Shown here: in pieces, positions 33,321 to 41,836 of the stretch
Position numbering within the stretch: the stretch's first letter is position 1
How the letters are laid out: each line of letters begins with the position of its first letter
NCBI GenBank assembly: GCA_937890835.1
Contig: CALADF010000001.1
Span: 62,001-126,000 of the forward strand
Reading direction: 5' to 3'
Source of the DNA: an uncultured bacterium
GTDB taxonomy: Bacteria; Actinomycetota; Coriobacteriia; Coriobacteriales; Eggerthellaceae
DNA: 64,000 nucleotides
Translations under genes and position numbers: made by a program
Notes under the pieces: model-generated
Told to the model about the DNA's origin: nothing
The model's input: only the letters and a program-made list of their open reading frames with translations
Database searches by the model: none

Positions 33321-33674
33321 ATGAGGAAGCAAGATTGTCTTTTCTGCAAGATCGTCGAGGGCGAGATCCCCTCGACGAAGGTTTATGAGGATGAGCACGT
33401 TTTCGCGTTCGAGGACGTGAACCCGATGATGCCGGTCCATACGTTGATCGTCCCCAAGAATCACTTCGACAACATCGCTGACAACGTTCCCGAGGAGGAG
33501 CTCGGTCATCTGTTCGGCGCTGTCCAAAAGGTCGCCGAGATAAAGGGCGTGGTGGACGGCGGTTTCCGCGTGGTCGTCAACACCAACGATGACGCTTGCC
33601 AAACGGTGCATCACATTCACGTGCATGTTCTGGGCGGCGAGAAGATGAACGACGGAAATCCGTCGCGCGTCTAA
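33321..33674 (+). CDS. HIT-family nucleotide hydrolase (HinT-like)
   Basis: The 117-residue histidine-triad protein has CLFCKIVEGEIPSTKVYED at the start and the catalytic triad HHIHVHVLGG near residue 97. HinT proteins hydrolyse AMP-lysine or AMP-amine phosphoramidates, including aminoacyl-adenylates formed by lysyl-tRNA synthetase. AAGGAGATCTC precedes ATG 33321. It is the last gene before the strong terminator at 33795, probably cotranscribed with xseA and xseB. Confidence 0.92.
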   Translation: MRKQDCLFCKIVEGEIPSTKVYEDEHVFAFEDVNPMMPVHTLIVPKNHFDNIADNVPEEELGHLFGAVQKVAEIKGVVDGGFRVVVNTNDDACQTVHHIHVHVLGGEKMNDGNPSRV

Positions 33675-33794
33675 CGGGGTTAGGTCGCTTGCGAACCTGC
33701 GCCGTCTTTGCACCGCCCCGCGCCCGCTTCGAGCGTCGGGGCGAATGGCGGCTTGCGTGGATGCGTTCTGTGCGTTCTTGCGGTTCTTTAACGA

Positions 33795-33833
33795 GGGGCG
33801 CTGACGTACAAGACGTCAGCGCCCCTTATTTAA
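33795..33833 (+). terminator. terminator after the HIT gene
   Basis: GGGGCGCTGACGT, loop ACAAG, ACGTCAGCGCCCC: a perfect 13-bp stem followed by TTATTTAA. The remaining 274-base gap to ackA holds a TACAAT (33910-33915), a likely -10 for ackA. Confidence 0.85.
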
Positions 33834-33948
33834 TACACATTTGTTGAATAACAACAGCCATTCGCCGAATCGGGCGGTAGGCAGGGACGTGGCGTGCGCT
33901 GGGCGTACGTACAATGAGTGAATACGAATCTTGCGAGGAGGTAGCTCG

Positions 33949-35142
33949 TTGAACGTTCTTGTCATCAATGCAGGTTCATCGTCGTTGAAGTATCAGCTTA
34001 TCAACGTTGAGACGCATAAGCTTCTTGCTAAGGGAATTTGCGAACGCGTCGGTTCTTCTCAATCCTTCCACAAGCACGGGCTCGACGAGAACGAGACCGT
34101 CATCGATGCTCAGATGCACGACCACAACGACGCCATGGCCCTTGTGCTCGAAACGCTTACGTCCGGCCCGGATAAGGCGATCGACTCTCTCGACGAGATC
34201 GACGCCGTGGGCCACCGTATCGTTCAAGGTGGGAAGTACTTCGATCGTTCGGTTCTTATCGACGACGACGTGATCGAGAAGATTGATGAGCTCGCCGAAC
34301 TCGCCCCTCTTCATAACAAGGCCGCCCTCATGGGCATTCGCGCATGTCAAAAGCATATGCCCGACGTTCCGATGGTTGCCGTTTTCGACACGTCGTTTTT
34401 CCAGACGCTCCCTCCGAAAGCGTACATGTATCCTTTGCCGTACGAGCTTTACGAAAAGTACGCGATCCGTAAATACGGAGCGCATGGAACGTCCCATCGC
34501 TATATTTCCGAGCGCGCGGCGGTCGTGCTCGATGAACCGCTCGAGGATTTGAAGCTCATCACCTGCCATCTTGGAAACGGCTGCTCCATGTCGGCTATCG
34601 ACCACGGCGTGGCCGTCGACACGACGATGGGCTTGACCCCGCTCGATGGTCTCATGATGGGGACGCGGTGCGGAGCGATCGATCCCGCCATCGTTCCGTT
34701 CATCATGGAACATGAGGGCCTCGATGCCCAAGGCGTCAACGATCTCATGAACAAGAAGTCGGGTCTGTTGGGCATTTCAGGCGTCTCGAACGATCTTCGC
34801 AGCGTACGCGATGCGTCAGAGCGCGGTGACGAGCGGGCTATGCTCGCGTACGATATGTACTCCAATTCCGTTAAGAAATACATTGGGCAGTACATCGCCG
34901 TGATGGGCGGCGTTGACGCCATCGTCCTCACGGCGGGCGTCGGCGAGAACTGCGAGAAAATGCGCCGCATGATCTTCTCTGGTCTGCAACCGCTCGGCAT
35001 CGTCCTCGACGAGGAGAAGAACCGCCAACGTGGGTTCGAGCGTGAGATCTCCGCTGAGAGCTCTATGGTGAAGATCATCATCATCCCTACGAACGAGGAG
35101 TACATGATCGCGCGCGACACCTACGAGTTGATCCACGACTGA
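33949..35142 (+). CDS. ackA: acetate kinase
   Basis: AckA transfers phosphate between acetyl phosphate and ADP, giving ATP during fermentation to acetate. The 397 residues start with NVLVINAGSSSLKYQL and show VGHRIVQGG, the catalytic region VAVFDTSFFQTLP, GAHGTSHRY, CHLGNGCSM and GVGENCEKMR. The start is TTG 33949, chosen because GAGGAGG lies seven bases upstream and the family N-terminus begins there; another in-frame TTG at 33931 would place the Shine-Dalgarno inside the gene. The partner pta lies on the opposite strand, convergent, which is unusual. Confidence 0.96.
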   Translation: MNVLVINAGSSSLKYQLINVETHKLLAKGICERVGSSQSFHKHGLDENETVIDAQMHDHNDAMALVLETLTSGPDKAIDSLDEIDAVGHRIVQGGKYFDRSVLIDDDVIEKIDELAELAPLHNKAALMGIRACQKHMPDVPMVAVFDTSFFQTLPPKAYMYPLPYELYEKYAIRKYGAHGTSHRYISERAAVVLDEPLEDLKLITCHLGNGCSMSAIDHGVAVDTTMGLTPLDGLMMGTRCGAIDPAIVPFIMEHEGLDAQGVNDLMNKKSGLLGISGVSNDLRSVRDASERGDERAMLAYDMYSNSVKKYIGQYIAVMGGVDAIVLTAGVGENCEKMRRMIFSGLQPLGIVLDEEKNRQRGFEREISAESSMVKIIIIPTNEEYMIARDTYELIHD

Positions 35143-35193
35143 TCTGTCGCTGTTGAAGCTATGGGCAATGCGCGGGGCTTTAAGAGTGCTCTT

Positions 35194-35233
35194 CGATAAG
35201 AAGGCGAGTCTATTTTGGCTCGCCTTCTTATCG
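35194..35233. terminator. bidirectional terminator between ackA and pta
   Basis: CGATAAGAAGGCGAG (35194-35208) and CTCGCCTTCTTATCG (35219-35233) form a perfect 15-bp stem around a 10-base loop. The A/T-rich outer arms provide U-runs in both directions. Confidence 0.8.
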
Positions 35234-35373
35234 TGCGGTGGTTTATTGGAGAGAACCATCTCGGTTGCGCGCGCTGTTCCCGCTTCGCCCGTGCTTGCAT
35301 GGCGAAGCGGGGCGCATGGACGGTCTCGCTTCGCCATGCGTGCGAACCGCGAAGCGGTAGATCTCGCGTTCGC

Positions 35374-36372
35374 CTATGATTTTTTTCGAGCCTGCGCTTG
35401 AACACAGGTGATGGCGATGACGCCAACGATGTCTTCGGCCGTGCAGCCGCGGGAGAGATCGTTCACCGGGGCTGCGATGCCTTGGGTGATGGGGCCGTAA
35501 GCTTCGGCCTTCGCGAGTCGCTGAACAAGCTTGTAACCGATATTGCCCGCATCTATATCGGGGAAGATGAGCACGTTCGCCTTTCCTGCGACGGGGGAGC
35601 CCGGCGCTTTCGACGAAGCGACGGAATCGATGATGGCGGCGTCGAGCTGCATCTCGCCGTCGAGGAGTATCTCAGGTGCGAGCTCGTGGGCGATTTCGCA
35701 GGCGTCGACGACCTTGCTCGCATCGTCGTTTCTCGCCGACCCTTTCGTCGAATGCGACAGCAGGGCGACGCGCGCCTCGCTGTTCATGAGTGTTTCCCAC
35801 GACCGCGCGGTGTTCACGGCGATGTGGGCGAGCCTCTCCGCATCAGGTTGAACCTCAAGCCCGCAGTCCGAGAACATGAACGTGCCGTTTTCACCGTAAG
35901 GGCAGTTCGGTACCACCATGACGAAAAACGAGCTGACGAGTTTGACGCCCGGCGCGGTCTTGAGGATTTGGAGGCAGGGGCGCAGCACGTCTCCCGTGGC
36001 GTGGCATGCGCCGGCGACCATGCCGTCCGCGCGCCCCGATTTGACCATCATGACGCCGAAGTAGAGCACGTCGCTTATCAACTCGGCTGCTTTCTCCGGA
36101 GTCATTCCCTTGTGCTTGCGTAGTTCAACCAGTTGCTCGATGAATTCCTCGCGGTAGGTTGATGTCGCGGGGTTGATTATCCGAGCGCCTTCGACGTCGA
36201 TGCCCGATTGGGCGATCGCGTTCTCGTCTCCGAGGATGACGAGCTCGGCGATGTCGTTTCGGAGAATCTCGCGGGCGGCCTCTATCGTGCGAGGATCGGC
36301 GCCCTCGGGAAGGACGATGGTCTGCTTGTCGCTGCGAGCTTGGGTGATCATCGTGTTCAGAAACGTGCTCAT
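35374..36372 (-). CDS. pta: phosphate acetyltransferase
   Basis: Pta converts acetyl-CoA and phosphate to acetyl phosphate, supplying AckA. The 332 residues are the short Pta form without the regulatory DRTGG domain. Visible motifs are IVLPEGADPRTIEAA, ADGMVAGACHATGDVLRP, FMFSDCGLEVQPDAERLA, LLSHSTKGSA and NVLIFPDIDAGNIGYKLVQR. ATG 36372 follows GAGAGGC. An upstream in-frame ATG (36420) has no such site. A TATCAT lies about 55 bases upstream on this strand. Pta and ackA converge instead of forming the usual operon. Confidence 0.95.
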   Translation of the reverse strand: MSTFLNTMITQARSDKQTIVLPEGADPRTIEAAREILRNDIAELVILGDENAIAQSGIDVEGARIINPATSTYREEFIEQLVELRKHKGMTPEKAAELISDVLYFGVMMVKSGRADGMVAGACHATGDVLRPCLQILKTAPGVKLVSSFFVMVVPNCPYGENGTFMFSDCGLEVQPDAERLAHIAVNTARSWETLMNSEARVALLSHSTKGSARNDDASKVVDACEIAHELAPEILLDGEMQLDAAIIDSVASSKAPGSPVAGKANVLIFPDIDAGNIGYKLVQRLAKAEAYGPITQGIAAPVNDLSRGCTAEDIVGVIAITCVQAQARKKS

Positions 36373-36757
36373 ATGCTTGCCTCTCTCGACGGGCGTCGGA
36401 TTGATCGAAGTCCTGTGCATGACTGCTCTATGATAGAGCGCGTTTCGGGATTGCCGTCCGCATCCTTGTACGAGCGGCGTAATTTATTCGATTTGTATGA
36501 TGAATCCGATCGTGTTTCGAGAAGCTTATACAATGATATCGACGAATGCGCCATGCGTAACGAACCGGCTCGCCGATGCGTTGATGCCTGGCGCATTGTT
36601 GTGCGGAAGGCGCGATATTGCGCCGGGCGCAAGATGTTTGCCGTAAGTTGGCGTCTCGGGGCTTGCAGGGGGTGCGATGCCGTCGAGAGCTTCAGGCGCA
36701 TCTCGTTCGTGTTGCTTCGCGTTGTGTTTTCGTTTGGGGAAGGTGACTTGCTCGCCC
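36373..36757. other. divergent spacer between pta and glf
   Basis: No gene is recognisable in these 385 bases. On the plus strand TTCGAG (36516-36521) and TACAAT (36539-36544), 17 bases apart, could drive glf with a leader of about 205 bases. A TATCAT on the minus strand could drive pta. No terminator-like hairpin with a U-tract is seen in the leader. Confidence 0.4.
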
Positions 36758-38008
36758 ATGAGCGTTCAATATTCTGATTACCGGAGCATCGACATAACGG
36801 AGTTCGACGCCGTTGTCGTCGGCTGCGGGTTTGCAGGGTCGGTTGTTGCGCACGAGCTTGCGGATCGTGCCGACATGCGCGTGCTCATCATCGAGAAGCG
36901 TTCGCATATCGGCGGTAACATGTACGATGAGATCGATCCTGCGGGGGTGCTCGTTCATCGCTATGGCCCGCATATCTTTCATACCGACGACAATCGGGTG
37001 TTCACGTATTTGCGTAGGTTCTCGGGTTGGATAGGGTACCAGCACAAAGTTCTCGCGGACTGGTACGGCACGTATCTGCCGGTTCCGTTCAATAAGAACT
37101 CCATGGAGATCGCGTTCGGGGATCGCGCCCCCCATCTCATCGAGAAGCTCGTCGATACGTTCGGCGACGAGTGCAAGGTCTCTGTCAACGAGCTTCGCGC
37201 TCAGGAGGATCCGGAATTGGCCGAGATCGGGGACTTCGTCTACAAGAACGTCTTTCTCTACTACACTCAGAAGCAATGGGGCGTGTCTCCCGACGAGGTG
37301 GATCCCTCCATTACCGCGCGCGTTCCCGTCTACATTTCGCGTGATAACCGCTACTTCCAAGATCAGTATCAGGGTATGCCCGCAATGGGTTACACCAAGC
37401 TGTTTGAAAACATGCTCGATCATGAGAACATCGAGGTGTGCCTGAACACCGAGGCGGAAAGCGTGTTCGATTTGGTGTTCGAGGACGGAAGCGAAGATGC
37501 GTGCATCAAGGAGATCAGGCTTCATGACCGTGCTTTCACCGGCCCCATCGTGTTCACCGGCCCGCTCGACGAGCTTTTCCTCGCTCGTTTCGGGCGCCTT
37601 CCTTACCGCAGCCTCGATTTCGTTTACGAGACCTTCGACGAAGAGCACCATTTCCCTTGCGCCACGGTCAATTACACCGTGACGCAAGATTACACGCGCG
37701 TGACGGAGTTCAAGCACATGACGAGGCAGCGTTGCCCGAAGACGACCATCGTGAAAGAGTATCCTCGTGCTTACACGGATCCTTCGAAGCAGACTCCCTA
37801 TTATGCGATCATCAACAAGGAGAACGACGCCCACTACGCGCGCTATCGGCGTTTGACCGAGTCGCTGCCCAATTTCCATCCGCTCGGACGCCTTGCCGAG
37901 TATCGTTACTACAACATGGACGAGATCGTCGGTCATGCACTCGAGCTCTCCGATACGCTCGTTGCGCAGCATAACGCCGCAGCATGCGCCCCGCAGGATT
38001 CTGAATAG
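36758..38008 (+). CDS. glf: UDP-galactopyranose mutase
   Basis: Glf is a flavoenzyme that converts UDP-galactopyranose to UDP-galactofuranose. The 416 residues have the FAD-binding motif AVVVGCGFAGSVVAHELA near residue 20, EKRSHIGGNMYDE, YGPHIFHTDD, the substrate region VPFNKNSMEI, FLYYTQKQWG and MPAMGYTKLFENML. The C-terminal YPRAYTDPSKQTPYYAI and RLAEYRYYNMDEI are typical. ATG 36758 follows GGGGAAGGTGA at a somewhat long distance. With the glycosyltransferase directly downstream it indicates a galactofuranose-containing surface glycan. No other glycan genes are adjacent. Confidence 0.95.
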   Translation: MSVQYSDYRSIDITEFDAVVVGCGFAGSVVAHELADRADMRVLIIEKRSHIGGNMYDEIDPAGVLVHRYGPHIFHTDDNRVFTYLRRFSGWIGYQHKVLADWYGTYLPVPFNKNSMEIAFGDRAPHLIEKLVDTFGDECKVSVNELRAQEDPELAEIGDFVYKNVFLYYTQKQWGVSPDEVDPSITARVPVYISRDNRYFQDQYQGMPAMGYTKLFENMLDHENIEVCLNTEAESVFDLVFEDGSEDACIKEIRLHDRAFTGPIVFTGPLDELFLARFGRLPYRSLDFVYETFDEEHHFPCATVNYTVTQDYTRVTEFKHMTRQRCPKTTIVKEYPRAYTDPSKQTPYYAIINKENDAHYARYRRLTESLPNFHPLGRLAEYRYYNMDEIVGHALELSDTLVAQHNAAACAPQDSE

Positions 38009-38018
38009 GAAGTGGAAC

Positions 38019-39038
38019 ATGAAAACGCTCAGCTTCGCGGTTCCGTGCTATAACTCCGCGGATTACATGGACAAATGCATCGAATCGCTTCTCGCATGCG
38101 GTGACGACATCGAGATCCTCATCGTCGACGACGGATCTGTTAAGGACAACACCGCTGAAAAGGCCGATGAATGGCAGTCCCGCTATCCCGATATCATCAA
38201 GGCCATCCACAAGGAGAACGGCGGTCATGGTTCTGCGGTCAACGCGGGCCTTGCGCGGGCATCGGCTCGCTATTTCAAGGTGGTCGACTCCGATGACTGG
38301 CTTGATGCGGACGCAATGGTGCCGGTGATGAAGTATTTGAGACTCCAGATGGAGTTGAGGGATCCGACCGATCTCGTCATCGCGAATTACGTTTACGAGA
38401 AGGTCTTCGACGGAACGCGCACGGTAATGCGGTACAAGAACGTGTTCCCCGAGGGTCGTGAGTTCGGTTGGGATGAGGTGGGGATATTCAGCCCCTCGCA
38501 GTATCTCCTCATGCATTCGGTGATCTACCGCACCGAGCTTCTGCGCGATATGGATCTCGTGCTGCCCGAGCACTGCTTCTACGTTGATAACATCTTCGTC
38601 TACGAACCCTTGCCCCATGTGAGGACGATGCGCTATTTCGACGTCGACATGTACCGTTACTTCATAGGGCGTGAGGACCAGTCGGTCAACGAGACCGTCA
38701 TGATGGGGCGCATCGATCAGCAGCTTCGCGTCACGCGCACGATGATCGACGCTGTCGACGTCATGGCGATTGGCCAGCGTAAGCTTCGGCATTACATGGA
38801 GAACTACCTCTCCATGATGATGTGCATATGCTCGGTGTTTCTGCGTATGCGCAATACTCCCGAGGACGAGAGGAAGCGTGACGAAATCTGGTCGTATCTG
38901 AAAAACGCCGATGCGGCGCTTTACCGGCGCGTGCGCACAAACGCGCTGAACCTCTGGACGAACGTGCCGACCGAGATGGGCCGTCGGGTTGGTTTGGGCG
39001 GTTATCATCTCGCCCAGAAGATCTTCAAGTTCAACTAA
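38019..39038 (+). CDS. family 2 glycosyltransferase
   Basis: The 339-residue cytoplasmic GT2 enzyme has a GT-A fold: LSFAVPCYNSADYMDKCIES, ILIVDDGSVKDNT, the invariant GGHGSAVNAGLARA and the metal-binding DSDDWLDADAM. The C-terminal 150 residues are helical without membrane segments. AGGAAGTGG precedes ATG 38019, ten bases after glf. Pairing with glf suggests transfer of galactofuranose or construction of the same polymer; donor and acceptor cannot be read from the sequence. A weak terminator hairpin (CGAGCCGG/CCGGCTCG, 39046-39066) follows. Confidence 0.88.
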   Translation: MKTLSFAVPCYNSADYMDKCIESLLACGDDIEILIVDDGSVKDNTAEKADEWQSRYPDIIKAIHKENGGHGSAVNAGLARASARYFKVVDSDDWLDADAMVPVMKYLRLQMELRDPTDLVIANYVYEKVFDGTRTVMRYKNVFPEGREFGWDEVGIFSPSQYLLMHSVIYRTELLRDMDLVLPEHCFYVDNIFVYEPLPHVRTMRYFDVDMYRYFIGREDQSVNETVMMGRIDQQLRVTRTMIDAVDVMAIGQRKLRHYMENYLSMMMCICSVFLRMRNTPEDERKRDEIWSYLKNADAALYRRVRTNALNLWTNVPTEMGRRVGLGGYHLAQKIFKFN

Positions 39039-39045
39039 CGTGATG

Positions 39046-39075
39046 CGAGCCGGGTTTTCCGGCTCGCGGCTATTT
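39046..39075 (+). terminator. weak terminator after GT2 gene
   Basis: CGAGCCGG, loop GTTTT, CCGGCTCG, then CGGCTATTTT. The U-tract is displaced by several bases. Confidence 0.5.
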
Positions 39076-39195
39076 TGGGTGCAGGTCGACGGCCGCTTGC
39101 ATCGCAAGCATGCCGGATCGCGCTCGGAACGGCGCTTCGGATCGCGTTAGAAATCGCGCTTGGGGCGGCGCTTGCCTGAGAGGCGCCCCGCGCCG

Positions 39196-40506
39196 TTATT
39201 TGTAATCCGCAGGATTTTTGGAGCTCGATCCCGTGGAGTTGCCGGTGTTTCTCAGCTCGCATCCGAATACGACGGCGCTTTCCCCGAACTTGTCTTTCAG
39301 CGCATCGGTGGCATCGATGAGGCTTCTTCGCCTGCGCTCGTCGTTAAACGCGGCTGGCTTCTTCGCGGATCGCGAGTCGTCAGTCTCGAGGGAGATCCGG
39401 TCGACGTCGAACAGCGATTCTTGAACGCAGGCCTCATCTTCGAATCCGCTTACCCCCACGCCGATGAGGCGCACTTTCATGCCAGGGCGCCACAGATCGT
39501 CAATGAGCGAGCAAAGCCGTGTCGAGAAATGCAGGTCGTCGTCGCTGGGGTGGGAAAGGCGCGTCTGGGAAGAGCGCGTGGTGCGGTCGGCGTATCGCAT
39601 TCGCAGCGTCACGGTGCGGCCTTTCAGCTGCTTTCGCCTCAGTCGTCTGCCGACTTTCGAGGCGAGGGTGCGCACTGCGGCTTCGATATCCTCTCTGTTC
39701 TCGAGATCGGTCGAGAAGGTCACCTCGTGTGAGACCGACTTCACGCCTTCGTCCGCTTCGATGATCGAGCTGTCGCGGCCGCGCGCGCGATCCCTCATCA
39801 TTTCGGCGTTTTTTCCGAAGATGCGGCGCAGCACGCTTTCGTCGGCGCGCGACATTTCCCCGAGAGTTCGGATTCCGTATCCCTTCAAGGCCTTTTCGGC
39901 CACGCTGCCGACACCGCTGAGGTTGCGGACGGGCAGGGGAGAGAGAAACGTCTCCTCGCTGCCGGGGTACACCACGGTAAGACCCCGCGGTTTGTCCGCA
40001 TCCGATGCTATTTTCGCAACCGACTTCGAGGTGCCGACGCCAATTGAGCAGGTGACGCCGAGCTCTTCGACGCGCCGTGCTATGCGGGCGGCGACCGCTG
40101 CGGGGTGCTCGGTGTTCGCCCGCGTCGGGGAAACGTCCATGAACGCCTCGTCGATGGAGACTTGCTGCACGTGCGGGGTTTCGTCGCGCAAAATGCTCAT
40201 GATGCGGTTCGACATCTCCCGATAGCGGCTGAAGTGACCGCGCGTCCAGATGGCGTCGGGGCACAGTTGTCGGGCGAGGGAGGCCGCCATCGCGCTGCGA
40301 ACGCCGAATGCGCGCGCTTCGTAGGAGCAGGTCGATACCACGCCGTGTTTGTCGGCATCGCCGCCGACGATGACGGGTTTACCCCTCCAGGCAGGATGAT
40401 CGAGCTGTTCGACCGAGGCGAAGAAGGCGTCGAGGTCGACAAGCAGGATGGCGCGACCGTGCCAGGGGGCAAGGGGGTTGTCGGCTTTATCGGGAATTTC
40501 GTCCAT
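39196..40506 (-). CDS. dinB: DNA polymerase IV (Y family)
   Basis: DinB performs error-prone translesion synthesis. The 436 residues have the metal-binding ILLVDLDAFFASVEQ, the fingers region VVSTCSYEARAFGVRSAM, catalytic SIDEAFMDV, a helix-hairpin-helix region NLSGVGSVAEKALKGYG, and the little-finger domain. No canonical beta-clamp motif is obvious beyond QESLFD near residue 380, which fits the QxxLF pattern. ATG 40506 has no ribosome-binding site but lies seven bases after TACACT, so the mRNA is probably leaderless. No LexA box is seen. Confidence 0.94.
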   Translation of the reverse strand: MDEIPDKADNPLAPWHGRAILLVDLDAFFASVEQLDHPAWRGKPVIVGGDADKHGVVSTCSYEARAFGVRSAMAASLARQLCPDAIWTRGHFSRYREMSNRIMSILRDETPHVQQVSIDEAFMDVSPTRANTEHPAAVAARIARRVEELGVTCSIGVGTSKSVAKIASDADKPRGLTVVYPGSEETFLSPLPVRNLSGVGSVAEKALKGYGIRTLGEMSRADESVLRRIFGKNAEMMRDRARGRDSSIIEADEGVKSVSHEVTFSTDLENREDIEAAVRTLASKVGRRLRRKQLKGRTVTLRMRYADRTTRSSQTRLSHPSDDDLHFSTRLCSLIDDLWRPGMKVRLIGVGVSGFEDEACVQESLFDVDRISLETDDSRSAKKPAAFNDERRRRSLIDATDALKDKFGESAVVFGCELRNTGNSTGSSSKNPADYK

Positions 40507-40519
40507 GGGGATAAGTGTA
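40504..40519 (-). promoter_or_regulatory. leaderless promoter of dinB
   Basis: On the minus strand TACACT (40519-40514) is followed by seven bases and the dinB ATG. The spacing is identical to that of the uvrC promoter at 2156. No clear -35 is present. Confidence 0.6.
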
Positions 40520-40635
40520 ACCGATGCATGCGCGCACGACGAGGAATTGCGCCCTCGCCGTGCGCGCGTCGTCGACGCCGGGGTCGTTGCGCGCGCCCTC
40601 TGTGCGCTGCCGCCGGCGTTTTGAGCAGCGGCGTG

Positions 40636-41508
40636 CTAGCGCTTGTCTGCGAGGAAGAACAGCGCCATGGTGCCCGGTCCCGAATGCGCCCCGATGACGG
40701 GGTCGACGTAGTTGATGATCACGTTTTCGACACCGTAGTGCTTTTTTATCATGTCTGCGACGTACTGGGCGTCATCTGCGCAATCGCCGTGCGTGATCAT
40801 CACCGTTTGCTCTTCGACAGGGCGATCCGCCGATTCGTCCATGTGCTCGAGCAGCGCGTTGAGCGATTTTCTGCGCCCGCGAACCTTTTCCATGGGTATG
40901 AGATGACCCTCGTCGTCGACGTGAAGGACCGGTTTGATGTTGAGTAGCGTCCCCGCCCACGCGCTCGTCTTCGAAACGCGCCCCCCTCTGAAGAGAAACA
41001 TCAGGTCGTCGACGGTGAACCAGTGGGCCAGTTTGCATTTGTTGGCCTCCACCCAATCGCGCACACCTTCTATATCGGCTCCGTTGCGGGCTTGCTGCGC
41101 CGCGTACCAGACCAACAACCCCTCTCCGCCCGAAGCGGCCAGCGTGTCGACGGCGTAGATCTTGCGTCCGGGATACTCTGCCGCAAGGGTTCGAATGAGC
41201 AGGTCGATCGCCTCGAACGTGCCCGAAAGACCACTTGAGAAGCCGAGGTACAGCACATCGCGCCCCGCCTCGAGCAGGGATCGAAGGAGCTTTTCCGACT
41301 CGGACATGTTGGGCAGGGACGTCGTGATCACCTTGCCGTCGCGCATCATGTCGTAGAACTGCTTGAGGTCGGTGTGCGCGCCTTTCAGATAGCTTTGGTA
41401 CTGTTGCCCGTCAACCATGAACGTGAGGGGCAAAACGTGCAGGTTGAATTCATCGATGATGCCCTCGGGAAGATTGCAGGCGGAGTCGGTGACGATATCG
41501 AAGTTCAT
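40636..41508 (-). CDS. DegV family fatty-acid-binding protein
   Basis: DegV/FakB proteins bind a fatty acid and present it to the kinase FakA for phosphorylation, feeding phospholipid synthesis. The 290 residues have FDIVTDSACNLP at the N-terminus, the fatty-acid head-group motif ITTSLPNMSE, YLGFSSGLSGTF and the C-terminal DPVIGAHSGPGTMALFF. ATG 41508 follows AGGAGA; a longer in-frame start lacks a site. No fakA is adjacent. It lies about 130 bases upstream of dinB on the same strand, but dinB has its own promoter. Confidence 0.9.
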   Translation of the reverse strand: MNFDIVTDSACNLPEGIIDEFNLHVLPLTFMVDGQQYQSYLKGAHTDLKQFYDMMRDGKVITTSLPNMSESEKLLRSLLEAGRDVLYLGFSSGLSGTFEAIDLLIRTLAAEYPGRKIYAVDTLAASGGEGLLVWYAAQQARNGADIEGVRDWVEANKCKLAHWFTVDDLMFLFRGGRVSKTSAWAGTLLNIKPVLHVDDEGHLIPMEKVRGRRKSLNALLEHMDESADRPVEEQTVMITHGDCADDAQYVADMIKKHYGVENVIINYVDPVIGAHSGPGTMALFFLADKR

Positions 41509-41836
41509 ATAGTCTCCTCTGAGTAGAAAGTCCAGACGAATTTTAAGCATTTTTCGCTATACATACGATCACGTTTTGAAAATTAATCTGCAGAAAACGA
41601 ATCGGATGCGGCATATACAACTTGTGGGGTGGGGCTGTCATTCGATGGGGCATGATCGTGCGAGCTCGTATCGTTGCGGCGTTGCTTTCGGGGAAGGGTC
41701 TGTGCCTGTCGTCGAGGGTTTCGCGTTAAATGGCGCGTAGGCATGGCGCATGGCGAGTCCATTGAATATAATGAGCAGGTTTGAGACTAGTTCTTACACC
41801 ATCGACATGCACTACTACGAAAGGTTGGAATGCTTC
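41509..41836. other. divergent spacer between degV and ileS
   Basis: These 328 bases hold no recognisable gene. TATAAT at 41767-41772 is a likely -10 for ileS with a leader of about 58 bases. I looked for the conserved T-box sequence of ileS leaders and did not find it. The minus strand has A/T-rich stretches that may hold the degV promoter. Confidence 0.45.

Noticed and set aside
41509..41836. T-box riboswitch before ileS (also checked before valS and thrS).
   Set aside because: The conserved T-box sequence and specifier-loop layout are not visible in any of the three leaders.
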